From Leptospira jelokensis (GTDB lineage Bacteria; Spirochaetota; Leptospiria; Leptospirales; Leptospiraceae), in the NCBI RefSeq assembly GCF_004769635.1, contig NZ_RQGH01000024.1:62001-126000 (forward strand): DNA of 64,000 bases. Direction: 5' to 3'. Under the pieces are notes generated by a model. The model saw only the letters and a program-made list of their open reading frames with translations. It was not told the origin of the DNA and ran no database searches. The translations under genes were made by a program, and so were the position numbers. Of the stretch, positions 20,230 through 28,977 are shown piece after piece (within the stretch, counting starts at the first letter, position 1; each line of letters opens with the position of its first letter).

Positions 20230-21597
20230 ATGAAAATCCGAATTTTATCAAAGTATTCGAACCAAGGGATTTCAGACGGCGAATGTTTTTGGGAAGAAAA
20301 ACAAAACCAGTTTGGAAGTGTCGAAAGGACCACATCCTTTTCGGGAGAATTATTATTAGAATTCCAAAAAGATTGGTCCCTCTTTGTGGAACGAGTCCTT
20401 TCCCAAAATCCGAAACGGACAGAGTTTTTCGATAAATTAAGCAAAAAATCAGATAACTTAGAACAAATTGTATTTGCTAAAACCACTCCAGTTTGGAGGA
20501 CACCTGGGTTTGTAGGAAACATTCAAATTTTAGTTGATCCTGAATTTTCTCCTATCCCTTGGGAGATTTTGAAAACACACCAAGGTTATTTATTCCAAAA
20601 TGAAAAATTCAAAAGGGGGATTCGGATCGAACACAAAGAAAAAGAAATATCAAAAAAATCAAACATTGCACTGATCATTTGTAATCCAGTGAAATCAATT
20701 TTGTTAGATACGGTCAAAGAAGAATGTGCGACCCTATACCCTATTTTGGAAAAAAAATTTCCCTTACGAATTTTAAAACAAGACCACCTAACAAAAATTC
20801 GATTTATCGAAGAAATGAATTCAGTCAAATACCTTCATTACGCAGGACATACGGAAAAAAATGGAATCCCCATGGTGGAAAATCAATTTTTATCCATGAA
20901 TGAAATCTCATCCAGATCTTTTTCCCATTTGGAATTGGTTTTCTTTAATAGCTGTTATTCGTCGTTTGATTCCAAAAGCCAATCGGGGCTTACCACTAGT
21001 TTTTTAAAAGCTGGTGCGAAAACGGTGATTGGATTTTTGTACCCAGTAGAAACTACCCTAGCCAAGGAAATTGGAATTTCCTTTTGGAAATATTTTTTAG
21101 AATCCAAAAATGCAGAAAAAAGTTTAAACAAAATCAGAAACCAACTTTTTAAGGGATCTGGAAGGGAAATCATCACGGCGATTAGTTTAGTTCAATTTTC
21201 CACATCGTCCAAAGTCCAGAGTTCAAAACGAATCCTTAGCCTTGTTTCTGGAATTTTGGCCGTTTTGTTTTTTTTAGTCCTTTCGAATGCAACCAAAGAA
21301 CAATCGGAAATCCAAACGAGTGGAGGGGATTTACCCCAATCAAAATTGGAGGAAGTGACCCAAAAAAATGAAACGAAGGTATTGCCAAAGGAAACTTTTT
21401 CCAAAACCGACCCCCTACTTTTAAAAATCAAAAGTTTATCTCATTTAGAATTTAAAAAACAAGCCATTTTGTTTTTAGAAACCAAACATGCATTACTTGA
21501 CGAATCACAGAAACGGGAAATCTTAGAATCCATTTTTTCAGAAGAATCTTCTGAAGAAAAAATGTTTTATGAGTTTAAAACAAGGAGTGGTTTCTGA
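20230..21597 (+). CDS. CHAT-domain (caspase-like) peptidase with membrane anchor
   Basis: 455 residues. The CHAT peptidase domain spans about 95-325: the PWEIL motif at 110-114, the catalytic His dyad segment HYAGH (His207 likely active) and FFNSCYSS (Cys242 likely nucleophile). A hydrophobic helix at about 335-353 precedes a C-terminal tail of about 100 residues, so the peptidase would be cytoplasmic and the tail extracytoplasmic, or the reverse. CHAT enzymes are cysteine proteases of clan CD. Its stop overlaps the CTG start of the next gene. An ECF sigma gene follows, which suggests regulated proteolysis in signalling. Confidence 0.87.
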   Translation: MKIRILSKYSNQGISDGECFWEEKQNQFGSVERTTSFSGELLLEFQKDWSLFVERVLSQNPKRTEFFDKLSKKSDNLEQIVFAKTTPVWRTPGFVGNIQILVDPEFSPIPWEILKTHQGYLFQNEKFKRGIRIEHKEKEISKKSNIALIICNPVKSILLDTVKEECATLYPILEKKFPLRILKQDHLTKIRFIEEMNSVKYLHYAGHTEKNGIPMVENQFLSMNEISSRSFSHLELVFFNSCYSSFDSKSQSGLTTSFLKAGAKTVIGFLYPVETTLAKEIGISFWKYFLESKNAEKSLNKIRNQLFKGSGREIITAISLVQFSTSSKVQSSKRILSLVSGILAVLFFLVLSNATKEQSEIQTSGGDLPQSKLEEVTQKNETKVLPKETFSKTDPLLLKIKSLSHLEFKKQAILFLETKHALLDESQKREILESIFSEESSEEKMFYEFKTRSGF

Positions 21598-22622
21598 AAC
21601 AGAATTTTGTATTCATTGTCTGCTTTGTTCTCCTCAGCCGGCCGACCTTTTCCCAGTGGTTTGGAAAACAATCTTCCTTTGAAACCATTTGGAACGACTT
21701 CCAAAAAGAACCTAGTATACAATCCATTGCTTTCCAAAAAGAAACCTACCCAATCCTTCGGGAAGTAGAAACAAGAGAAGAAGACGAATTCCTCTATTAC
21801 CAAAATCTTTGTAAATCAAATGAAATCCGTGACCTCTCGGAAATTTTAAAACAAATTTCTTTTTATGATTCCCTATTATTTCTCAGACGATGCCAAGAAG
21901 GAAAAAAAGAGGAACACCTCCTCATTGAAAAGGAAACGAAAAAAAGAATTTTTGACCTAATCCTATTTCCAAAACTAGAAATCCTTCCGAATGAAATCAT
22001 AAATGACGAAATTGTTTCTTTGGTTGGCGAACTCTTAAAGGAATGGGAAAAAACTGTGTACGTCTTTTCCAACTTCTACAAACCACATGAAGTTTTGTTT
22101 TTAGGAAAAGAAAGGGAATATTCCTTAACGTTTAACCGAATTTTGTATTCGGAAATGCCAGAATCCAAACGAAAAACCTTATTACTTCGTTTATTACAAG
22201 ATATCAAATCCCATCAAAAGTCCACCTACCAATTGTTTTACTATTCTAATCAAAATCCATGGAATCTCAAAACCTTAAAATTAGAAAATGAAAAATCCAA
22301 ATCCTATTTTTTGCAAGTCCTTAAGGTATGGAAACTTGATCCCAATGTTTCCAACTCACAACTCTCCCAACTGAACGAATTACAAATTTGTTTAGAAAAT
22401 ATTCCATCTGACCAAACGAAAATTCGAATATTCGGTTTTTTTGGATTTTTTCATGATTACGGAAGGTTTGGGTATGAAAACCAAATTGCTTCTTTGGGTT
22501 CCAACCAATCAAGACTTCAGTATATTCACCAATCTTTATTCCAATCCCATCATTTCCAAAAAAGATTAGAAAATGTAATGATCTCTTGCAAAAATTCCGT
22601 CAGATCACAAAAAGAACTATGA
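21594..22622 (+). CDS. Exported protein starting at CTG, unknown function
   Basis: 342 residues if read from the CTG at 21594. That codon overlaps the CHAT stop (CTGA) and has AGGAG six bases upstream. No ATG, GTG or TTG lies between the upstream in-frame TAA at 21576 and this point. From CTG the product begins with a clear signal peptide (KQNFVFIVCFVLLSRPTFSQ); starting at the TTG at 22020 would discard it and 142 codons of consistent frame. The rest is helical and charged. I recognise no family. Its stop overlaps the sigma-factor start by 4 bases. Confidence 0.72.
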   Translation: MKQNFVFIVCFVLLSRPTFSQWFGKQSSFETIWNDFQKEPSIQSIAFQKETYPILREVETREEDEFLYYQNLCKSNEIRDLSEILKQISFYDSLLFLRRCQEGKKEEHLLIEKETKKRIFDLILFPKLEILPNEIINDEIVSLVGELLKEWEKTVYVFSNFYKPHEVLFLGKEREYSLTFNRILYSEMPESKRKTLLLRLLQDIKSHQKSTYQLFYYSNQNPWNLKTLKLENEKSKSYFLQVLKVWKLDPNVSNSQLSQLNELQICLENIPSDQTKIRIFGFFGFFHDYGRFGYENQIASLGSNQSRLQYIHQSLFQSHHFQKRLENVMISCKNSVRSQKEL

Positions 22623-23188
22623 GTGATGAGATAAGGACTTTGATCGATAATTGCCTACTTGGAAAAAGAGAAGCTTGGCAGTCCCTCATCCAAAAATTCC
22701 ACAGGCTCATCATTGGAACCTGCGCACACTATGTGCCTAAAGAAGAAGTGGTAGACACATCCCAACTCGTTTACCTCAAACTCACAGAGAACGATTACCA
22801 ATTGTTACGAAAGTTCAAAGGGGAAAGTTTACCCGCTTTTATCATCTATTTAAATGAAATCGCAAAAAACATCAGTATGTCCCACACTCGTAGCATCCGT
22901 AGGACAGAATACCGAGAAGGTTTGTCCCTCGACCTGAGCATCGATATCTTGGATGAAAGGCAAACGCAGGAAGATGTGTATTTTGAATGGGAAGAAAAAA
23001 AGGAGTTTTACGATCTCATTGAGGCTTTGGATGAACCACATAAAGAAATCCTCATCCTTCGTCTGAAAGGTTATAAATTCAAAGAAATTGCTAAAATACT
23101 AGAAGTTCCCATAGGGACAGTACTAGCAAGGGCCAATCGGGCCAAAGAAAAGATAAAAAAATTACAAACAAAGGAAATAAAGCCGTAA
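22619..23188 (+). CDS. ECF-type RNA polymerase sigma factor
   Basis: 189 residues from the ATG at 22619, which overlaps the previous stop as ATGA. This is preferred to an upstream in-frame codon at 22586 inside the previous gene. Region 2 covers about 15-95 and region 4 about 125-180, including ILILRLKGYKFKEIAKILEVPIGTVLARANRAKEK, a helix-turn-helix. ECF sigma factors direct RNA polymerase to specific promoters when released from an anti-sigma factor. No classical anti-sigma gene is next to it, but two unknown proteins flank it in the same operon. Confidence 0.88.
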   Translation: MSDEIRTLIDNCLLGKREAWQSLIQKFHRLIIGTCAHYVPKEEVVDTSQLVYLKLTENDYQLLRKFKGESLPAFIIYLNEIAKNISMSHTRSIRRTEYREGLSLDLSIDILDERQTQEDVYFEWEEKKEFYDLIEALDEPHKEILILRLKGYKFKEIAKILEVPIGTVLARANRAKEKIKKLQTKEIKP

Positions 23189-23205
23189 CGGGGGGAAATT
23201 AATGT

Positions 23206-23736
23206 ATGGAGACAAAAGATCCAAATCCATTTATGAACCGACTCAAACTCAAAGAAGCCCTCTACCTCATGTCCCAAGGGGAAGAAGTGGACCAGGTAAC
23301 TCTCCAAAGGATCTTAGAATCCGTTGTTCCAGGTCCTGATTCGAAAATCCGCATTTACCTCCAATTCCTAAACGATAGCTTAAAGGTTTTGATGAGCGAC
23401 TGGGAAAATACCACCTTACATACCGCACAACTTGCACTCCGGGGCCAAGGGAATGGAGGGGCATTCCGAGTGCACAGGCAAGTGGCGGGAAGGGATTTGG
23501 ATTTTGTTTTCCAACCCAATGCTGATAAAAACCAAGTCTTTTTGTCTGTCGAGGCATCCAATGCAGACAAACTCTCCGCAAAACTGTTTTTAGATGGGAC
23601 ACCCGTGGAAACCCTACCTAAATTAGGAAGTCAGTCCATGTTTGACTCACCCATCACACTCGATTCAAGTCCAGAACTTGCCATTTTTGAATCTGGCCAA
23701 GAAATCGGGCGTTATCATTTTATGTTACAATCGTAA
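23206..23736 (+). CDS. Small protein after ECF sigma factor, unknown function
   Basis: 176 residues from the ATG at 23206, 17 bases after the sigma-factor stop. The N-terminus (about 10-75) looks helical and amphipathic; the C-terminus (about 85-175) alternates short strands with Gly, Pro and Asp turns, like a beta-sandwich. No signal peptide or membrane helix is seen, so it should be cytoplasmic. It could be the regulator of the sigma factor, or a substrate of the CHAT protease. Both are inference. It is the last gene before the terminator. Confidence 0.7.
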   Translation: METKDPNPFMNRLKLKEALYLMSQGEEVDQVTLQRILESVVPGPDSKIRIYLQFLNDSLKVLMSDWENTTLHTAQLALRGQGNGGAFRVHRQVAGRDLDFVFQPNADKNQVFLSVEASNADKLSAKLFLDGTPVETLPKLGSQSMFDSPITLDSSPELAIFESGQEIGRYHFMLQS

Positions 23737-23853
23737 TTTTTTTGGAACTTTTTGCAATAAAAGGAGTGGGATTCGGCATTGATTGAATGAGAAGAGGGCC
23801 CCTACCTGTAGGATCCTACTATCTTTTTCCAAACTAGTTCACTTGAGAATCAT

Positions 23854-23878
23854 CCCGACGAAGAGTCGGGTTTTTTTT
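23854..23878 (+). terminator. Rho-independent terminator closing the CHAT/sigma operon
   Basis: CCCGAC at 23854-23859 pairs with GTCGGG at 23865-23870 (loop of five bases), followed by eight T at 23871-23878. It sits about 120 bases after the stop of the last plus-strand gene and just before the ychF stop on the other strand, so it separates the two converging units. Confidence 0.85.
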
Positions 23879-24974
23879 ATGCGTTCACTCGGAAATAAAT
23901 GACATCTCCGTCTTGGACGATGTACTCCTTACCTTCGACTCGTAGTTTCCCTTCTTCTTTGACTTTGGCTTGGTCACCAGTGCGGTCGAGGTCTTCATAC
24001 CGCATGACTTCCGCTCGGATGTATCCTTTTTCAAAATCAGAATGGATGACACTCGCTGCCACGGGACCAGAACTCCCAAGTTTTGTGGTCCAAGCTCTCA
24101 CTTCTTCCACACCAGCAGTGAAAAATGTAATGAGACCTAGGAGTTGGTAAGAGGCTCGGATCATCCGAGAAAGCCCTGATTCTTTTTCCCCAATCTCTTC
24201 TAAAAATGCCAATTGGTCTTCTTTTTCAAGTCCCGAAATTTCTTCTTCAAATCGACCACATAAAACGACAACAGGTGCAGATTCTTTTTCAGCAAAATCG
24301 GTGATCGATTTTACAAGCGGGTTCTCTGTAGATTTCACATCTGAATCCAGAATATTTGCAACATATAACACGGGCTTAATGGTAATTAAATTGAATTTTT
24401 TTGCAATTTTAACTTCTTCTTCAGTTAATGCAACAGTGGACGCTCTGTTTCCTTTTTTTAAGGCTTCCAAAATTTTATCCATCACAGACAAAATTTCTGC
24501 GGCTTCTTTGTTCCCTGTTTTAGCAGTTTTGGAAACTCTTTGTTGTTGTTTTTCCAAACTATCCAAATCAGCAAGAATCAATTCATAATTGATTACCGTG
24601 ATATCCTCAATCGGATCTACCTTTCCATGAACATGTGTTATATTTTCATCTTGGAACGCGCGGACAACGTGGCAAATGGCATCCACTTCTCGGATATGAG
24701 ATAAAAATTGGTTTCCTAAACCTTCCCCTTGGCTTGCCCCTTTCACAAGGCCTGCAATGTCGACAAACTCGATCATCGTAGGGACGGTTCGTTTCGGTTT
24801 GTAAATTTCAGATAGGCGTTGTAACCTTTCGTCAGGGACTTCGACAACTCCCGTATTGGGTTCAATGGTGCAAAACGGGTAATTTGCAGCTTGTGCACCT
24901 GCTTTTGTGAGAGCGTTAAAAATAGTCGACTTACCGACGTTTGGGAGACCTACAATGCCACAATTCAAAGCCAT
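23877..24974 (-). CDS. ychF: YchF/OLA1-type NTPase
   Basis: 365 residues, matching the family's usual length. G1 is GLPNVGKST, and [12 protein letters not shown] is G3-like. The G4 position reads NILD rather than NKxD, in line with the altered G4 that gives this family ATP preference. The TGS domain is at the C-terminus ([23 protein letters not shown]). YchF binds ribosomes and is linked to stress response. It stands alone in a minus-strand unit facing the CHAT operon. Confidence 0.95.
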   Translation of the reverse strand: MALNCGIVGLPNVGKSTIFNALTKAGAQAANYPFCTIEPNTGVVEVPDERLQRLSEIYKPKRTVPTMIEFVDIAGLVKGASQGEGLGNQFLSHIREVDAICHVVRAFQDENITHVHGKVDPIEDITVINYELILADLDSLEKQQQRVSKTAKTGNKEAAEILSVMDKILEALKKGNRASTVALTEEEVKIAKKFNLITIKPVLYVANILDSDVKSTENPLVKSITDFAEKESAPVVVLCGRFEEEISGLEKEDQLAFLEEIGEKESGLSRMIRASYQLLGLITFFTAGVEEVRAWTTKLGSSGPVAASVIHSDFEKGYIRAEVMRYEDLDRTGDQAKVKEEGKLRVEGKEYIVQDGDVIYFRVNA

Positions 24975-25022
24975 AGGGATAGGTTTTTCAAAGGAAGTGC
25001 GAGGACAAGGAAAATTGTTGTC

Positions 25023-25514
25023 TTAGTTTTGAAATCCGGTTTCTAAATACACAGATAAAAGAAAGGATACCGAAACCAAAATGACAAAAATGTAAAATCC
25101 CAAGTAGAGTTTTCCAATCCGTTTCCAAGGAAAACGATCCTTTAGTTGTAAGGTTTGGATGATCCACTCGGGATTTGGATCGGGGGGAAGTTCCTCTTCG
25201 CTACCAGACTTACTCCATACAAATTGTTTTTCTTCACGTTTCAAACTGTAAAATGGGGACCTATCTCCCTCTTCCAAGACATTGAGCAAAAGGGTTGGGA
25301 TTTCAAAATACTTAAAACGAATCAGGCCAGAAAATCCTGTGAAAATTGCCAGATAATTGATCACAACAATTAAGGGACTTGCCGTATAACGAGAGCTAAA
25401 GAGTAAGTATAAATAAATCACTAAAAAACTAATCGAAATCAATTTCGAAATGGTTGTTAGTTTTTTATAAACTTTTTGTTCTTTTAAAAATTGGGAATAC
25501 ACTTCAGTTTTCAT
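25023..25514 (-). CDS. Membrane protein, unknown function
   Basis: 163 residues from the ATG at 25514. A longer frame reaches 25574 but would overlap the pseudouridine synthase. Four hydrophobic segments are seen: two near the N-terminus (about 25-45 and 50-70) and two near the C-terminus, ending in FYIFVILVSVSFLLSVYL. A charged cytoplasmic loop with EEKQFVWSKSGSEEE lies between the pairs. I recognise no family. It lies 8 bases after the RluA-type gene. Confidence 0.68.
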   Translation of the reverse strand: MKTEVYSQFLKEQKVYKKLTTISKLISISFLVIYLYLLFSSRYTASPLIVVINYLAIFTGFSGLIRFKYFEIPTLLLNVLEEGDRSPFYSLKREEKQFVWSKSGSEEELPPDPNPEWIIQTLQLKDRFPWKRIGKLYLGFYIFVILVSVSFLLSVYLETGFQN

Positions 25515-25522
25515 ACCGAGTT

Positions 25523-26233
25523 TCAATTTGATTGGATTTTGGCATCCGTTATGGAAGGCATTCGATTCATCCAATCAGCCGGAACTTCTGTTTCTACCAT
25601 ATGTTTTTGGCCACTAAAGTCAGTAAAGGAAAATCGAAATGCATGTAGGTACATCCGCCTTTCCCTACTTTCTTTTTTCCCATACACTTGGTCACCTAAA
25701 ATGGGAAAACCCAAATTCGAAAGCATAACACGTATTTGATGCCTTCTACCAGTGAGAATTTTTGCAAGTCCGAAGGAAATGTTATTTTTTTTATCAGATA
25801 CGAGAATGTTAAATTCGGTTATCGCTTTATTACCACCACTTCGCACAATGTTTACCTGTTTATTTCCATCCTTAATAAAACATTCCATCCTTTGTTCTTT
25901 CCAAAGAGGAATCCCTTCACAAATGAAAATATATTTTTTTTCAGCTTCCTTTAATAAATTGTCCAAATCCAAATTTTTGGTTTTATTTTTCCCCAAAAGG
26001 ACAAGGCCACTGGTTCCTAAATCCAGTCTATTGATTGTCCGAAGTTCTGGGAGATGCAAATGGTTTGCGAGCAGTCGGGTAAAGTCTAAACGATTTGGGT
26101 CCTTCGTTTCATGGACAGGAATCCCTTCTGGTTTGTCGGCTAACAAAAAATCATCATTCTCAAAATAGATCCGAGTGGTGAAGTTCCCTTTTAGTTGGAT
26201 GGGTTTAGGCAGAGAACTCAATGTAGAGACCAC
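25523..26233 (-). CDS. RluA-family pseudouridine synthase
   Basis: 236 residues. The catalytic motif is intact in TINRLDLGTSGLVLLGK (Asp of RLD is the catalytic residue), and GRRHQIRVML and LGDQVYG belong to the same family. It converts a uridine in rRNA or tRNA to pseudouridine; which site cannot be read. No S4 domain is visible, so it is a short, domain-minimal member. Its first residues overlap the DUF2797 stop by 29 bases. Confidence 0.9.
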   Translation of the reverse strand: MVSTLSSLPKPIQLKGNFTTRIYFENDDFLLADKPEGIPVHETKDPNRLDFTRLLANHLHLPELRTINRLDLGTSGLVLLGKNKTKNLDLDNLLKEAEKKYIFICEGIPLWKEQRMECFIKDGNKQVNIVRSGGNKAITEFNILVSDKKNNISFGLAKILTGRRHQIRVMLSNLGFPILGDQVYGKKESRERRMYLHAFRFSFTDFSGQKHMVETEVPADWMNRMPSITDAKIQSN

Positions 26234-27080
26234 CCAAACTTCGAATATTGATCACTCCATTTTCAAACAATAAATATTGCCCTTTGATCCCAACAAGAGT
26301 GTCAGAGATAGGAGTGTCCTTTGTGAGTTTTAATGATTTTACCTTGGAAGGATAAGACAAAATTGGGTATTGGATTTCTTGAATCTCTGGCGAAGGGATC
26401 CTCTTCCAAACTAACTTTTGCTTGGTGCCAATTGGTGAAACAAATTCATTTTTCTCCAAATGGTTTAAAAATTTTTCTGCTTCTTTTTTTAAATCTATGG
26501 TAGCGGGTTCCCCCGAAACCATTTTTTGCCAGGACGTTTTGTCCGGTAAAAATTGGCTTAAAAAATGTTCCAAAATCCCTGCATCCCTTCTCGAATCCAC
26601 TTCCAAAAGTGGAATTCCAAACCTCGCCCCTTGGTCCACCCAACGATTGGAAATTGGGTTTTCTTTTGTGATTCCGACTTTGAGTCCACTGGAATTGGCA
26701 AAGTAAACGACATGTTTTTTAAAACAATTTGTATTCCCCCAATTTGCATCACGGCAAGTACCTTTGTGGTGGTGGCAAGTTTCAGGCCGCAAAATGCACA
26801 GATCATTTTCAGGCAAACTGGAAAAACAGGTAAAACAATACCCTTGGTTAAACGATTTTTTGGTTTTTTTACCACAATGCATGCAACGAATTTCATCATT
26901 TGTGGTTAGGGTAATTTTTTTTCCAATGAAGGTTTCTAGAGAAACATCTGATTCGTGTTCTGTGACAATGATCTCTTTTTGTTTTTTGTCTTCCGTATAG
27001 GTGGCAAAATCCCATAGATAAGAAACAGGGGCCGTTCCTCTATGGGACATCTTCCTCACATACCCTTGGAAATTTGGCAT
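26205..27080 (-). CDS. DUF2797 family protein, zinc-binding
   Basis: 291 residues. Contains a Cys cluster (CMHCGKKTKKSFNQGYCFTCF) and then further Cys and His (CILRPETCHHHKGTC), so it probably binds one or two zinc ions. YFANSSGLKVGITKE, with a VGI core, is reminiscent of a GIY-YIG-type fold, which is how DUF2797 is described. I have low confidence in any nuclease activity. Followed at once by the pseudouridine synthase, with 29 bases of overlap. Confidence 0.75.
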   Translation of the reverse strand: MPNFQGYVRKMSHRGTAPVSYLWDFATYTEDKKQKEIIVTEHESDVSLETFIGKKITLTTNDEIRCMHCGKKTKKSFNQGYCFTCFSSLPENDLCILRPETCHHHKGTCRDANWGNTNCFKKHVVYFANSSGLKVGITKENPISNRWVDQGARFGIPLLEVDSRRDAGILEHFLSQFLPDKTSWQKMVSGEPATIDLKKEAEKFLNHLEKNEFVSPIGTKQKLVWKRIPSPEIQEIQYPILSYPSKVKSLKLTKDTPISDTLVGIKGQYLLFENGVINIRSLGGLYIEFSA

Positions 27081-27083
27081 AGA

Positions 27084-27680
27084 TTAAAAAGTATATTCCT
27101 TCACTTCTTCTGGAAAGTAATCAGCATTCACTTTCACAAAGTACAAATGAGTCAGTTGTGGATTCTCAAGGGATGGCTTCCATACAAAAATCACGATGGT
27201 ATTTTGGTAGAGGTAATGAGATATCTGGCCTTTTGGGTGGTAAAACAAAGAAAGTTTTGAATCCCCTTCCCCAAGCTGTATCACGTTTCCATTTAGATTC
27301 CTAGATTTTTCTTTGGAAACTTTGATCCGAATTTTTCCACTTGGGTTCATGTCTTCGGGATCACGCCCTTCCGCAAACTCTCCATCACTGATTTCCGATT
27401 GGACATTCACTTGGTCCGTTGTCCCAGTGAAATCTAAAAAATTGCAAGGGAAATCACCTGGCATACTTGGAAATGCATCCGAACAGGTTTGGTAGGTAGT
27501 TTCTTTTTCTTCTATCCGGGAATAATTTCCCATCACAGTGCTACGAATGGTCGCATAAGCCACAGACTTTAATACCTTGGCAGTTTTTTGTTTGGGAATC
27601 AATTTGAGTTTTGAGTCAGAAGCAAAAAGACTTCCAATGAAGATCAGAATGGAACAAAAAGATAAAAATAAAAACTTCAT
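27084..27680 (-). CDS. Exported protein, unknown function
   Basis: 198 residues from the ATG at 27680, chosen because AGGAC lies just upstream and a signal peptide follows (KFLFLSFCSILIFIGSLFASDSK). The mature protein is beta-rich with two Cys pairs (CSDAFPSMPGDFPCNF) and a GEGDSKLSLFYHPKG region. No family recognised. Ten bases separate it from the NamZ-like lipoprotein gene, whose stop is just upstream, so they are probably one operon. Confidence 0.68.
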   Translation of the reverse strand: MKFLFLSFCSILIFIGSLFASDSKLKLIPKQKTAKVLKSVAYATIRSTVMGNYSRIEEKETTYQTCSDAFPSMPGDFPCNFLDFTGTTDQVNVQSEISDGEFAEGRDPEDMNPSGKIRIKVSKEKSRNLNGNVIQLGEGDSKLSLFYHPKGQISHYLYQNTIVIFVWKPSLENPQLTHLYFVKVNADYFPEEVKEYTF

Positions 27681-27690
27681 TTTCTGTCCT

Positions 27691-28935
27691 TTAGTACAAT
27701 AAGTACGGTTTGATCCGTTTCTTTTCATTTTCTTCCTCACTCAAATAGGAATTGTGAAATTCAGAATAGTTTTTTCCTTCATTGATAGAAGTGCGGAAGT
27801 GGTCATTGCCCCATAACTGGTCAACCCAATAGTTTGTAGACCCTTTACTCCATTTAAAATCATTAGGGTAAGTTTCTTTCATTTGGCGGATGAGTTCATA
27901 GGCTAATAACATTGGGTCATAGTCGGGACGAACCAAATTCATTCGAAGGCCAGAACAAATTTTACCTTTGTGTGGCCCAAAGGTTGGTTTGAAGTAAACG
28001 GTAGAAAAGTAATAGGATTTGTTACCAATGGCACTGAGTTTCCCTGCAAGTTCCTCAGGATTTGTCATCCAAGGAGCACCAAAGTAAACAAAGGGAGCTT
28101 GTGTCCCTCTGCCCACAGATACATTCACACCCTCAAGTAAAACAAGTGACAAATAATTCCTTGCGGAGTCCACCATGGGTAGGTTTGGTGATGGGGTGGT
28201 CCAAGGGATTCCCGTATCTTCAAAGTACATTCCCCTTTTGTATCCTTCTACTGGGACTACATTCAAATCCACAGATTCCTTTAGGTATTCCTTATTGTAA
28301 AATATGGCGGCTTCTCCCGTTGTCATTCCTGTGATGAGAAGGGAGGGAAATTCTCCTGCAAAATTCAGATGCCTTGGATTCATCTTTTCTCCCATCGGAG
28401 GAAGGTGCATCGCGACATGGATGTGATCAAGGACAATGAGTTTTGTTTTTGTATTCTTTAAAGCATCCATTAAACGTTTCAGAACACTTAAATACGTATA
28501 ACAACGCATTCCTACATCTTGTACATCAAACAATACATAATCAACTTCTCTTACGAGTTCCTTTAGTTCACTATCTTTGATTCGGTAGATATGATACAAA
28601 GGACGATTGAATGTAGGATCCATCGTGACAGGAGTTTGGCTGAATTCTTCTTCTAAACCTAAGAAACCATGTTCGAGTCCAATCAGATGTTCTAATGTGA
28701 TTTTATGTTTCTCCAAAGAGGAGATGATTTTTTTTGGATTCGTTCCGATCCCCGATGGATTGGTTGCAAGCATCAGTTTTTTTCCAGCCATCGAAGGAAG
28801 GATTTTTTCGTAAAAAATGTCCTGAGACAAACGAAGTTTGGAATCAGAAGGGTGGACACGAAATTGCGGAACCGTGTTCCCTTGGCAAGCAAGGACAAGA
28901 AAGCAGAGAGAAAACCGAAAAAAGTAATTGGTCAT
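27691..28935 (-). CDS. DUF1343 lipoprotein, NamZ-like exo-muramidase
   Basis: 414 residues from the ATG at 28935. The N-terminus is a lipoprotein signal (FRFSLCFLVLACQG, Cys19 or nearby lipidated). The body matches the DUF1343 family, shown by LATNPSGIG, EHGFLG, DVQDVGMRCYTYLS, VLDH, NLPM and GVNVSVGRGT. Members such as Bacillus NamZ release N-acetylmuramic acid from peptidoglycan fragments, so this may be a cell-wall recycling enzyme. The activity is inferred. It is divergent from the LPP20-like lipoprotein, with overlapping promoter space. Confidence 0.88.
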   Translation of the reverse strand: MTNYFFRFSLCFLVLACQGNTVPQFRVHPSDSKLRLSQDIFYEKILPSMAGKKLMLATNPSGIGTNPKKIISSLEKHKITLEHLIGLEHGFLGLEEEFSQTPVTMDPTFNRPLYHIYRIKDSELKELVREVDYVLFDVQDVGMRCYTYLSVLKRLMDALKNTKTKLIVLDHIHVAMHLPPMGEKMNPRHLNFAGEFPSLLITGMTTGEAAIFYNKEYLKESVDLNVVPVEGYKRGMYFEDTGIPWTTPSPNLPMVDSARNYLSLVLLEGVNVSVGRGTQAPFVYFGAPWMTNPEELAGKLSAIGNKSYYFSTVYFKPTFGPHKGKICSGLRMNLVRPDYDPMLLAYELIRQMKETYPNDFKWSKGSTNYWVDQLWGNDHFRTSINEGKNYSEFHNSYLSEEENEKKRIKPYLLY

Positions 28936-28956
28936 GTAAGTATATGTTTCTATAAT
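28928..28956 (+). promoter_or_regulatory. Sigma-70-type promoter for the LPP20-like lipoprotein
   Basis: TTGGTC at 28928-28933 and TATAAT at 28951-28956 with 17 bases between them. Transcription would start near 28963, giving a leader of about 15-25 bases. The -35 box overlaps the first codons of the divergent NamZ-like gene, so the two genes' expression may interfere. Confidence 0.55.
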
Positions 28957-28977
28957 ATAGCAAATCTTCAAGGAGAA

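Noticed and set aside
20230..21597. CHAT protein as part of a CRISPR system
   Set aside because: There are no cas genes or repeats within the window; only the CHAT-sigma logic is similar.
22586..22618. Longer start for the CHAT-operon sigma factor
   Set aside because: It lies inside the previous gene; the ATGA overlap at 22619 is the standard coupled start.
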